Source of the DNA: Asaia bogorensis
GTDB taxonomy: Bacteria; Pseudomonadota; Alphaproteobacteria; Acetobacterales; Acetobacteraceae
Assembly (NCBI GenBank): GCA_945869965.1
Contig: CAMBRC010000021.1
Span: forward strand, 1-52,502
Direction of reading: 5' to 3'
DNA: 52,502 nucleotides
Shown here: in pieces, positions 39,154 through 46,539 of the stretch
Position numbering within the stretch: position 1 is the stretch's first letter
How the letters are laid out: every line of letters starts with the position of its first letter
The notes under the pieces: model-generated
The model's input: the letters and a program-made list of their open reading frames with translations, nothing else
The model's database searches: none
What the model was told of the DNA's origin: nothing
Position numbers and translations under genes: made by a program

Positions 39154-40874
39154 GGTCCGGCGGCGCGGCCGGCGGGGCGGCGGTCGTCGTTGGCGCCGTA
39201 GAACAGGCCGGGGCGCATGCGACCGGACAGGGCCGAGTCCGGGACGACTTGTGTTGCGTTTGGGGTGGCAGGGGCATTGGCGCGGGGGCGGACGATGGCG
39301 GCGACTGCGCCCCAGGGGGATTGCTCGGTGATCTTGTGGCCCATGGATTCCAGCAATCGGCGCGTATCGGGCGAGAGGGCTCGGGTTTCGACGAAGAGTT
39401 CGTCGGGCAGCCATTGGTGGTGGATGCGCGGGGCGTTCACGGCTTCCTGCAATTCCATGCCGTGGTCGACCAGGTTGAGGATGGTTTGCAGGGTGATCGA
39501 GATGATGCGCGCGCCGCCGGGGGAGCCGAGCACGGCATAGGGCTGGCCGTCGCGCAGGAGCAGAGTGGGGGACATGGAGGAGAGCGGGCGCTTGCCGGGG
39601 GCGATGGCGTTGGCTTCGCCCTGGACCAGGCCGAACAGGTTGGGGACGCCGAGCTTGATGGTGAAGTCGTCCATCTCGTTGTTCATCAGGAAGCCGGTGC
39701 CTGGGGCGATGACGCCGGCGCCGAAGCCGCCATTGATGGTGGTGGTGACGGCTACCGCGTTGCCGGCGGTGTCGGCCACGGAGTAGTGCGTGGTTTCCGG
39801 CTTTTCGTGCGGCGGGGTGCCGGGGGCGAGGTCGCGCGAGGGGGTGGCGCGGTCGGGGTTGATGGCGGCGCGGATGGCCAGGGCGTAGTCGCGCGAGAGC
39901 AGGCGTTCCAGCGGGTTCTTGACGAAGTCGGGGTCGCCGAGATGGGTGTTGCGGTCGAGATAGGCGTGACGGAGGGCCTCGGTCATCAGGTGCACGGTGC
40001 GGGCGGAATTGAAGCCGGCGGCGCGCAGGTCGTAGCCCTCGAGGATGCCGAGGACCATGCAGATGACGGTGCCGCCGGAGGAGGGGGGCGGGGCGGAGAC
40101 GACGGTCCAGCTGCGGTAGGGGCAGGTGAGCGGCGCCATTTCGCGGACCTTGTAGGCGGCGAAGTCGGCGGCGGTGAGGATGCCGTTGGCGGCGTTGGAC
40201 GCGGCTTCGACGGCGGCGGGGATGGGGCCTTGGTAGAACGCCTCTGGCCCCGACTGGGCGATGGCGGCCAGGGTGCGGGCGAGGTCGGGCTGGGTCAGGC
40301 GGTCGCCGGGTTGGAAGGGGGTGCCGTCCGGGCGGAGGAAGATGCGCGCGGCCTCGGGATCGCGGCGCAGGCGGGCGATGGCGGCTTCGAGAATGTCGGT
40401 GTCGCCGCGGACCAGGACGAAGCCGTCGCGGGCGAGGCGGATGGCCGGGGCCATCACCTGGGCGCGCGGGAGGGTGCCGTACTGGGTCAGGGCGGCGTCG
40501 AGCCCGGCCACGGAGCCTGGGACACCGGCGGCGCGCCAGCCGACGAGGCTGGCGCCGCGGATGACGTTGCCCTCGGCGTCGAGATACATGTCGCGCGTGG
40601 CCGCGGCGGGGGCGGTTTCGCGGAAGTCGAGGAAGGTGGTGCGGCCATCGGCCAGGCGCAGCGTCATGAAGCCGCCGCCGCCGATATTGCCGCAGCACGG
40701 ATTGACCACCGCCAGGGCGTAGCCGACCGCGACGGCCGCATCCACCGCATTGCCGCCCGCGCGCAGGATCTCGACCCCGGCCTCGGTGGCCAGGTGCTGC
40801 GCGGAGACCACCATACCATTGGCCGACTCAACCGCCGGCCGAGATGCTGCGAATACTGGTTGCGCCAATAACAT
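39150..40874 (-). CDS. ggt: Gamma-glutamyltransferase
   Basis: About 574 residues, the normal GGT size, with an N-terminal nucleophile formed by self-cleavage before T361 in ETTHYSVAD. NEMDDF, PLSSMSPTLLL and GSPGGARIISITLQTILN are the small-subunit motifs; GGNAVDAAVA and GNIGGGGFM are in the large subunit. It cleaves glutathione and gamma-glutamyl peptides in the periplasm. The start is uncertain: ATG 40874 gives only MLLAQPVFAA before the mature protein. A full signal peptide appears only if the frame starts at ATG 40973 inside the AT-rich repeat (KRSKNFHPFAFLVAMLLAQPVFA). Confidence 0.9.
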   Translation of the reverse strand: MLLAQPVFAASRPAVESANGMVVSAQHLATEAGVEILRAGGNAVDAAVAVGYALAVVNPCCGNIGGGGFMTLRLADGRTTFLDFRETAPAAATRDMYLDAEGNVIRGASLVGWRAAGVPGSVAGLDAALTQYGTLPRAQVMAPAIRLARDGFVLVRGDTDILEAAIARLRRDPEAARIFLRPDGTPFQPGDRLTQPDLARTLAAIAQSGPEAFYQGPIPAAVEAASNAANGILTAADFAAYKVREMAPLTCPYRSWTVVSAPPPSSGGTVICMVLGILEGYDLRAAGFNSARTVHLMTEALRHAYLDRNTHLGDPDFVKNPLERLLSRDYALAIRAAINPDRATPSRDLAPGTPPHEKPETTHYSVADTAGNAVAVTTTINGGFGAGVIAPGTGFLMNNEMDDFTIKLGVPNLFGLVQGEANAIAPGKRPLSSMSPTLLLRDGQPYAVLGSPGGARIISITLQTILNLVDHGMELQEAVNAPRIHHQWLPDELFVETRALSPDTRRLLESMGHKITEQSPWGAVAAIVRPRANAPATPNATQVVPDSALSGRMRPGLFYGANDDRRPAGRAAGP

Positions 40875-40894
40875 TGCGACCAGGAAGGCAAACG

Positions 40895-40973
40895 GATGAA
40901 AGTTTTTGCTTCTTTTTTCAAAAAGAAGCGCTTGTTCTTTTTTGAAAAAAAGAACCAAAAAACTTTTATCCAT
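40895..40973. repeat. AT-rich paired hairpin repeat (locus 5), possibly coding for a signal peptide
   Basis: Stems 40908-40929 and 40934-40955 lie back to back as at locus 2, with AAAGTTTTTG and CAAAAAACTTTTATCC flanks. It sits between the nitrile hydratase alpha stop and ggt. The ggt frame is open through the whole repeat. Confidence 0.85.
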
Positions 40974-40984
40974 GAGGCTGCGCA

Positions 40985-41569
40985 TTACGGCAATTTCGGG
41001 AAGGTGACCCCGATCATGTCGCCTTCGCGGACGATGGCGGCGAGTTGTTGCTCGCTCCAGCCTTCGGTGCCCTTCGGGCGCAGCGGCAGGACCATCCAGC
41101 GGTAGTCGGCGGTGCTGTCGACCACGCGCAGCTTTACCGCGTCAGGCAGGGTGGTGCCGAATTCGACCAGCAGACCGCGCGGATCACGCACGGCGCGGGC
41201 GCGATAGGCGGCGGATTTGAACCAGAACGGCGGGTAGCCGAGCACGGCGCGCGGGTAGCAGGAGCACAGGGTGCAGACGACGAGGTTGTGTTCCTCGGGC
41301 GTGTCTTCCAGCACGCCCAGCGGCGGCATGCCGCGCATCGGGATGCCGAGTTCCTCAGCGGCCTGGGCGCCGTCGGCCAGCATGCGGGTGCGGTAGGCCG
41401 GGTCGGTCCAGGCGCGGGCGACCATGCGGGCACCCTGGGCGGGCGAGGCATTGTCGGTGATGCGGATGCGCTCGGCGATCTCCTCCTGGGTGAACACACC
41501 CTTGGCGGTCAGAAGCTGGCGCACGGCGGCAAGCAGGCGGTCGGGCGGGCTTTCCAGCAGGGTTGTCAT
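40985..41569 (-). CDS. Nitrile hydratase / thiocyanate hydrolase alpha-type metal subunit
   Basis: A 194-residue subunit with the metal claw VCTLCSCYP (C99-T-L-C102-S-C104). The Thr variant marks cobalt-type enzymes; the two latter Cys become oxidised in the family. The C-terminal WMVLPLRPKGTEGWSEQQLAAIV is the family end. It hydrates nitriles to amides or, in thiocyanate hydrolase, thiocyanate to carbonyl sulfide and ammonia. It is the last gene of a three-gene overlapping operon (start overlaps the previous stop by 4 bases). No activator gene is found next to it. Confidence 0.9.
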   Translation of the reverse strand: MTTLLESPPDRLLAAVRQLLTAKGVFTQEEIAERIRITDNASPAQGARMVARAWTDPAYRTRMLADGAQAAEELGIPMRGMPPLGVLEDTPEEHNLVVCTLCSCYPRAVLGYPPFWFKSAAYRARAVRDPRGLLVEFGTTLPDAVKLRVVDSTADYRWMVLPLRPKGTEGWSEQQLAAIVREGDMIGVTFPKLP

Positions 41570-41853
41570 GCCGCTTGCTCCAGCCAGGTTTCGTAGAGTT
41601 CGACCACGATGGCGTCGCCCTTGGCATCCGGCCAGATGGTCTGCGGGACAAAGCGCACATGATAGAGATTCAAGACCGGCGCCGGGCGGGCGAAGGCCAG
41701 GTCCTCCGGGTTCGGAAACGCGCCGAGATGCTTCTCCACCACGCCGCGCGCCCCGCGCAGGTAATGCGGCGTGCGGATGTGACAGGGCCCGCGCGTCTCC
41801 GGCCAGTCGTCGCGCACGCGCACCTTCGTGCCGGGGGCGAGCAGCGCGCTCAC
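41566..41853 (-). CDS. Nitrile hydratase beta subunit, C-terminal half as a separate protein
   Basis: A 95-residue protein with the SH3-like C-terminal domain of the beta subunit: GTKVRVRDDWPETRGPCHIRTPHYLRGARGVVEKHLGAF and YHVRFVPQTIWPD. In ordinary nitrile hydratases this is fused behind the N-terminal half; here it is its own gene. It overlaps both neighbours by 4 bases. Separate N and C halves of beta are the arrangement of thiocyanate hydrolase (three subunits). Confidence 0.85.
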   Translation of the reverse strand: MSALLAPGTKVRVRDDWPETRGPCHIRTPHYLRGARGVVEKHLGAFPNPEDLAFARPAPVLNLYHVRFVPQTIWPDAKGDAIVVELYETWLEQAA

Positions 41854-42179
41854 TTCGTGTCCTCAAGTGCGGCGCGCAGTTCGGCCTCGGTGAACACGCC
41901 CTTGGTCAGCATGTTGTCGGTGATCGAGCGCAGCCAGCGCTGGTAATAGGTCATGCGCAGGTAATCGGCCTCCGGAATCGCCTCGATGGCGCGGCGCATC
42001 TCGTCCACGCTCATCAGCTTCCTGGCGCCCAGGATCTGGCGCATCGCGTCGATCTCGCGGTCGAAATCGTTCAGCGCGTGCGGCTCGACATCGACGGCGT
42101 CGCACATGAACTTCGACACGCCGCCCATGTCGTGCATCGCGCGGGGGTGAGTCTCCGGGAGAGGGGGCTTGGTGCTCAT
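41850..42179 (-). CDS. Nitrile hydratase beta subunit, N-terminal half as a separate protein
   Basis: A 109-residue protein matching the N-terminal half of beta: HDMGGVSKF (compare HDxGG), FDREIDAMRQILG, and ADYLRMTYYQRWLRSITDNMLTKGVFTEAEL. It is first in the operon betaN-betaC-alpha. It could also resemble the short activator proteins that share this fold, but the HDMGG start favours a true beta N-half. ATG 42179 is at the family start. Confidence 0.85.
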   Translation of the reverse strand: MSTKPPLPETHPRAMHDMGGVSKFMCDAVDVEPHALNDFDREIDAMRQILGARKLMSVDEMRRAIEAIPEADYLRMTYYQRWLRSITDNMLTKGVFTEAELRAALEDTK

Positions 42180-42211
42180 GTGGGGAGATTAGCGCGGATT
42201 GCCCGTGGGCG

Positions 42212-42350
42212 GGAAGGGAAGGGGTTTTTTTGAAAAAAAGAACCAAAAAACTTTTGTCCTCTTGGCGGGGTGCTTGTTGCAGGCGCCCGGCCAAGTATTG
42301 AAAGTTTTTTTGCTTCTTTTTCTTCAGAAAAAGAAGATGCTTTCTTCCTT
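42212..42350. repeat. AT-rich paired hairpin repeat (locus 6)
   Basis: The first unit is degenerate (GGGG-T7-G-A7-G-AACC, from about 42220) and the second has a stem at 42313-42336. They are separated by about 60 GC-rich bases, with GGGAAGGG and CTTCCTTCC outer arms. It lies downstream of the SH3-protein stop (minus strand) and upstream of the nitrile hydratase operon. Confidence 0.8.
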
Positions 42351-42351
42351 C

Positions 42352-43296
42352 CTAATTCCCAATCGTCTCGCCGGGCGAAATCCCCCACAGCCCAACGCGC
42401 TTCAGCCAGCCGCGATGATCCCCCACCCGCACTTCGCACCAGGCCGCGGTGGCGGCACAGCTGCGCATGCGGCCCACCACGCCGGGGCGCAGCACCGCCA
42501 CCGGGGCGCCATCATCGGCGGCCGCGCGGCGCAGGGTGCGTTCGTTGGCCACCATGAAGCTACGCCGGCCGGTCAGGTTGGACTGGTGGACCCAGCCCTT
42601 CACGCCCTCGTTGTCCTCGATCAGGCGCCAGGTCTCGAACTCGCGCAGCACACGGACGGGCTGGTCCGGTCGGCGATAGATCCAGTCGACGGGGTAGCGC
42701 TGTCCGGGACCCACGCGCAGCTTCACCCCGTCATAGAGAATGCCGGCCCAGCGCGGCAAAGCCTGGCCGGTGACGCTGCCCTTGGTGGTTTCCACCGGCT
42801 TGGCTTCCTCGGGCTTGTCTTCGGCGGGCTTGGGCTCGGCCGGCTTGGTCTCCGGCGGTTTCGCCGCCCCGGCGGCAACACCCGCGGCCACCCCCGCCGC
42901 GGCCCCAGCCGCCACGCCCGCGGCCACCGCCGGCTTGGACACGCCGGGCTTGGAAGCGGCCGCCGGCGGCTTGCGCGGCCCGGTATTCGGTTTCGGCGAC
43001 ACCACTGGCGGCTTGGCGGCCGTGGACGGGCGGCCGGGTGACGAGGTGCCCAAGGCGGAGCGCGGTGCACCCTGCGGCAAGACCGGCGAGGCCATCGGCG
43101 CCACCTGCTGGACCGGCGCGCGCGGGGCTGGCGCCGGGGCGGGTGCTGCCGTGGGCGCCGCGGCCGGCGCCGGGCTGCGTGGGGATGGTGCGGTCAGGTT
43201 GCCGGCGGGCGGCGACAGTTGCGCCATGCCGGGCCGCGGCCAAAGCGGCGCGATGGCCAGCACAACCCCGAGCAGGATCGCCACGCATTTTGTCAT
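42352..43296 (-). CDS. Secreted SH3-domain protein with Ala/Pro-rich linker
   Basis: A 314-residue protein with a signal peptide (KCVAILLGVVLAIAPLWPRPGMA), a low-complexity linker of about 150 residues rich in Ala, Pro and Lys (including AAGVAAG repeats), and a C-terminal pair of bacterial SH3-like domains (COG3807): YDGVKLRVGPGQRYPVDWIYRRPDQPVRVL and KGWVHQSNLTGRRSF. The type binds cell wall or ligands in the envelope. ATG 43296 has a strong GGGAGGGGG site, so it is preferred over ATG 43347. Confidence 0.8.
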   Translation of the reverse strand: MTKCVAILLGVVLAIAPLWPRPGMAQLSPPAGNLTAPSPRSPAPAAAPTAAPAPAPAPRAPVQQVAPMASPVLPQGAPRSALGTSSPGRPSTAAKPPVVSPKPNTGPRKPPAAASKPGVSKPAVAAGVAAGAAAGVAAGVAAGAAKPPETKPAEPKPAEDKPEEAKPVETTKGSVTGQALPRWAGILYDGVKLRVGPGQRYPVDWIYRRPDQPVRVLREFETWRLIEDNEGVKGWVHQSNLTGRRSFMVANERTLRRAAADDGAPVAVLRPGVVGRMRSCAATAAWCEVRVGDHRGWLKRVGLWGISPGETIGN

Positions 43297-43343
43297 GATC
43301 CCCCTCCCTGCCAAGCTGCGCGTGTTCGGGTCAAGGTGCTCGC

Positions 43344-43742
43344 TCATAGTGTGACGATCTGGCCGGGGCCGACCGCCTCTAGGAAGGTCGCGATTCCCGC
43401 CACCTCGACACCCTCGGCCAGCGCCGACGCCTCGGCGTCGATCATCCGCAGTCCCGCCTCGCAGGCGATGCGCCGCACGCCCAGCTCGGCGGCGGCCTCG
43501 GCCAGCTCGGAAATCTCGGCCACGCCGCGCGCCCGCGCGGCGGCCTCACGGGGGTCGGCGGCATAGGCGCCCGGCATCAAGGCCCGGCAGCCCTCGTTGG
43601 TGGTGAACAGCACCACGCGCCGCCCCAGCGCCGCCGCCCCGGCCGCCATCATCAGCGCGTAATGCGCGCGCTCATGCCCGCCGGAGATCAACAAGATGCC
43701 CAACGCCTCAGACGGCACAGGCCGGTCCCGAAACATCGCCAT
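43344..43742 (-). CDS. DsrE-family sulfur-related protein
   Basis: A 132-residue DsrE/TusD-like protein: ILLISGGHERAHYALMMAAGAAALGRRVVLFTTNEGCRAL, then ISELAEAAAELGVRRIACEAGLRM, with one Cys in the usual helix position. The DsrE fold is used in sulfur relay. It overlaps the upstream MoeB/ThiF-type gene by about 30 bases, so a joint sulfur-transfer role is plausible. Starts at 43742 or 43736 are both possible. Confidence 0.75.
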   Translation of the reverse strand: MAMFRDRPVPSEALGILLISGGHERAHYALMMAAGAAALGRRVVLFTTNEGCRALMPGAYAADPREAAARARGVAEISELAEAAAELGVRRIACEAGLRMIDAEASALAEGVEVAGIATFLEAVGPGQIVTL

Positions 43743-44532
43743 GTGCGGAGAGATCGCGTAGCGTGGCGTTCGGCCCACAGGCGATACAGGCCGGATCCGG
43801 CCGCAGCTTGATGGTGCGAAACCGCGCCGACAGCGCGTCCCAGATCAGCACGCGGCCAGCCATCGACTCGCCGATGCCCAGGATCTCCTTAAGCACCTCG
43901 GTGGCCTGCAACGTGCCCATCACCCCGGTCACCGCACCCAGCACGCCGGCCTCGCTGCATGATGGCACCAGGCCGTCCGGCGGCGGAGCGGGATACAGGC
44001 AGCGGTAGCACGGGCACTCAGTCCCGGCATGCGGCTTGAACGTGGAGAGCTGCCCGTCGAAACGCAGCACCGCCGCGGACACCAGCGTCTTCTTCGCCAG
44101 CACGCAGGCATCGGAAATCATGAACCGCGTCGGGAAATTGTCGGTGCCGTCGCAGACGATGTCGTACCCGGCGATCACTTCGAGGATGTTGTCCGGCGCC
44201 AGACGCAGCCGGTGCGGCACCACCGTCACCAGCGGGTTGATCGCATTGGCCCGCGCAATGGCGGAGTCGACCTTCGGCGCGCCGAGCGAGTCCATGGTGT
44301 GGGCGATTTGGCGCTGCAAATTCGACAGGTCGACCACATCGTCATCGACCAGCCCGATCGTCCCCACCCCGGCGGCGGCCAGGTACATCAGCAGCGGACT
44401 GCCCAAGCCCCCCGCGCCCACCAGCAGCACCCGCGCCGCGCGCAGCTTCGCCTGGCCTGTGCCGCCAACCTCGCGCAACAGGATGTGCCGCGAGTACCGG
44501 CTGATCTCGTCTTCGGAGAAATCGAGGTTCAT
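43708..44532 (-). CDS. moeB: HesA/MoeB/ThiF adenylyltransferase (E1-like)
   Basis: A 274-residue E1-like enzyme. The nucleotide loop is GAGGLGS (39-45), the metal site is PCYRC and CIAC, and the catalytic Cys region is GLVPSCSEAGVLG. N-terminal RYSRHILLREVGGTGQ is family-typical. It activates a ubiquitin-like sulfur carrier (MoaD or ThiS type) by C-terminal adenylation. It lacks the rhodanese domain of fused versions. ATG 44532 was chosen over 44544. It is operonic with DsrE and divergent from queC. Confidence 0.88.
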   Translation of the reverse strand: MNLDFSEDEISRYSRHILLREVGGTGQAKLRAARVLLVGAGGLGSPLLMYLAAAGVGTIGLVDDDVVDLSNLQRQIAHTMDSLGAPKVDSAIARANAINPLVTVVPHRLRLAPDNILEVIAGYDIVCDGTDNFPTRFMISDACVLAKKTLVSAAVLRFDGQLSTFKPHAGTECPCYRCLYPAPPPDGLVPSCSEAGVLGAVTGVMGTLQATEVLKEILGIGESMAGRVLIWDALSARFRTIKLRPDPACIACGPNATLRDLSAHGDVSGPACAV

Positions 44533-44618
44533 GCCCCCCAACATAGGACGCCCGCCCGCGCCAACGAAGCCCCACCCGCAGCATCCCCGCCGCGCACAAA
44601 TGTGCTAGAGCGCCGGCC

Positions 44619-45323
44619 ATGAGCGAAACACCCGAATCCTCGGCGCTGGTCCTGTTCTCCGGTGGCCAGGACTCCGCCACCTGCCTGGCCTGGGCGCTGG
44701 ACCGCTACGCCCATGTCGAAACCATCGGCTTCGCCTATGGCCAGCGCCACAGCGTCGAACTCGCCTGCCGCGCCCCCCTGCGCGACGGCATGGCCGCGCT
44801 CAACGCCTGGTCCACCCGCCTTGGCCCCGACCACACCATCGACATGGGGTCCGCCCTGGCCAACATCAGCACCACCGCGCTCACCTCGGACGCCGCAATC
44901 ACGATGACCGAGGAGGGCCTGCCCAGCACCTTCGTGCCCGGCCGCAACCTGCTGTTCCTCACCTACGCCGCCGCCGTCGCCTTCCGCCGCGGCCTCAAAT
45001 GCATCGTCGGCGGCATGTGCGAAACCGACTACTCCGGCTACCCCGATTGCCGCGATGACACCATCAAAGCCATGCAACTCGCCCTCAACCTCGGCATGAA
45101 CCGGCGATTCGTGCTGGAAACCCCGCTGATGTGGACCGACAAGGCCGGCGCCTGGACTATGGCCAAATCCCTCGGCGGCCAGCCCCTCGTCGACCTCATC
45201 GTCGAACACTCGCACTCCTGCTACCTCGGCGACCGAACCCGCCGCCACCCCTGGGGCTACGGCTGCGGCACCTGCCCCGCCTGCGACCTGCGCGCCGCCG
45301 GGTGGGCGCGGTGGTGCGGCTAG
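44619..45323 (+). CDS. queC: 7-cyano-7-deazaguanine synthase
   Basis: A 234-residue QueC that makes preQ0 from 7-carboxy-7-deazaguanine with ATP and ammonia, in the queuosine pathway. The PP-loop is SGGQDS (14-19), with GFAYGQRH after it. The zinc site is C201, C216, C219 and C222 (CGTCPAC). ATG 44619 is at the family start. There is no preQ1 riboswitch in the 86-base upstream gap as far as I can see. Other que genes are absent. Confidence 0.93.
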   Translation: MSETPESSALVLFSGGQDSATCLAWALDRYAHVETIGFAYGQRHSVELACRAPLRDGMAALNAWSTRLGPDHTIDMGSALANISTTALTSDAAITMTEEGLPSTFVPGRNLLFLTYAAAVAFRRGLKCIVGGMCETDYSGYPDCRDDTIKAMQLALNLGMNRRFVLETPLMWTDKAGAWTMAKSLGGQPLVDLIVEHSHSCYLGDRTRRHPWGYGCGTCPACDLRAAGWARWCG

Positions 45324-45324
45324 G

Positions 45325-45563
45325 CAAGGGGCTGCGCCCCTTGACCCCGACCAGGGGCTTTGCCCCTGGACCCCACTGGGGCCGGCGGCCCCAGACCCCA
45401 TTCGTTAAGCGCCTTCGGCTACGGGGGCCTGCCCGGCCTTGGTCACAGGCCCGGCCGGCCCCCGTAGCCGAAGGCGCATCATGGTTGAGGGTCCAGGGAC
45501 CTCGGGTCCCTGGTAGGGGTGTCGGGGGCGAAGCCCCTGACCGGGTCCGAGGGCGGCGCCCTC
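45325..45563. repeat. GC-rich hairpin array with a 21-bp perfect inverted repeat
   Basis: It contains the arms 45409-45429 and 45457-45477, exact over 21 bases (GCGCCTTCGGCTACGGGGGCC), with a 27-base loop. This is surrounded by smaller hairpins such as AGGGGCTGCGCCCCT, CAGGGGCTTTGCCCCTG, CTGGGGCCGGCGGCCCCAG and GAGGGCGGCGCCCTC joined by GACCCC linkers. It lies between convergent queC and the dehydrogenase gene, so a bidirectional terminator role is possible. Confidence 0.85.
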
Positions 45564-45565
45564 GC

Positions 45566-46477
45566 CTAGCCCCCCACGACCCGCACGGCGATGTCCAGCG
45601 CACGGCGCAGCAGGGTTTCGCTGGCTTCGGGGGTCATGAAGGCGCTGTGGGCCGAGAGGGTGACGTTGTCGAGTGTGGCGAAGGGGGTATTGGCCGGCAG
45701 CGGTTCGTCCACGAAGACGTCCAGCGCAGCGTGGCCGATCTGGCCGGATTTGAGGGCGTCGATCAGGGCGCCTTCATCGATGACGGCGCCGCGGGCGGTG
45801 TTGACCAGGATGGCGCCGGGCTTCATGCGGGCGAAATGGGCGCGCGAGACGAAGCCGGTGGTTTCGTCATTGAGCAGCAGGTGCAGGCTGACCACGTCGG
45901 ACTCGGCGAGCAGCTGGTCGAGCGGCACGAAGGTGACGCCGGCGGCGGTTTTCGGGGTGCGGTTCCAGGCCAGCACGCGCATGCCGGAACCGTGGGCGAT
46001 GCGGGCGACTTCGCTGGCGATGCCGCCGTAGCCGATCAGGCCGATGGTTTTTCCGGTCAGCTGGCGGCCTTCCATGCGCAGCCACTGGCCGGCGCGGATG
46101 GCGCGGTCCATGCGGGCCAGGCCGCGGGCGCCGGCCCACATCAGCGCGATGGCGTGCTCGGCGACGGCCGTGTCGCCGTAGCCCTTGATGATGTGCACGG
46201 TGATGCCGTGGGCCGCGAGTTCCTCGGGGTTCATGTAGCTGCGCGCGCCAGTGCCCAGGAAGATGACGTGCTTGAGGTCGCCGCACTTTGCCATCCACTC
46301 GGTGGGCATATAGGTGCGGTCGTTGAGCACGAAATGCTGTCCGGCGAGCAGGCCGGGGAGCTGTTCGGGGCTGACTTCGTCCTGGATGTTCACCCCCACG
46401 GCGGGGTCCCCGGGCTGGCCGACCTGGCGCAGGATGGCGGCAAGCTCGTGCGTGGCGTCTACAAACAGGCCTTGCAT
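45566..46477 (-). CDS. D-2-hydroxyacid dehydrogenase family protein
   Basis: A 303-residue NAD(P)-dependent dehydrogenase. The cofactor loop is GLIGYGGIASEVA. The catalytic Arg is in VNTARGAVIDEGAL, the Glu/Asp in ALDVFVDEPLP and the His in LSAHSAF. The family includes glycerate, phosphoglycerate and formate dehydrogenases; the substrate is not predictable. ATG 46477 is preferred over 46537. It is divergent from the PBP gene with 62 bases between. Confidence 0.85.
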   Translation of the reverse strand: MQGLFVDATHELAAILRQVGQPGDPAVGVNIQDEVSPEQLPGLLAGQHFVLNDRTYMPTEWMAKCGDLKHVIFLGTGARSYMNPEELAAHGITVHIIKGYGDTAVAEHAIALMWAGARGLARMDRAIRAGQWLRMEGRQLTGKTIGLIGYGGIASEVARIAHGSGMRVLAWNRTPKTAAGVTFVPLDQLLAESDVVSLHLLLNDETTGFVSRAHFARMKPGAILVNTARGAVIDEGALIDALKSGQIGHAALDVFVDEPLPANTPFATLDNVTLSAHSAFMTPEASETLLRRALDIAVRVVGG

Positions 46478-46539
46478 GGCAATCCTCGTGCGGCTGGTGA
46501 GGCGGCGATCCTGCCTGTCAGTCGGGGGGCTCGGCAAGG

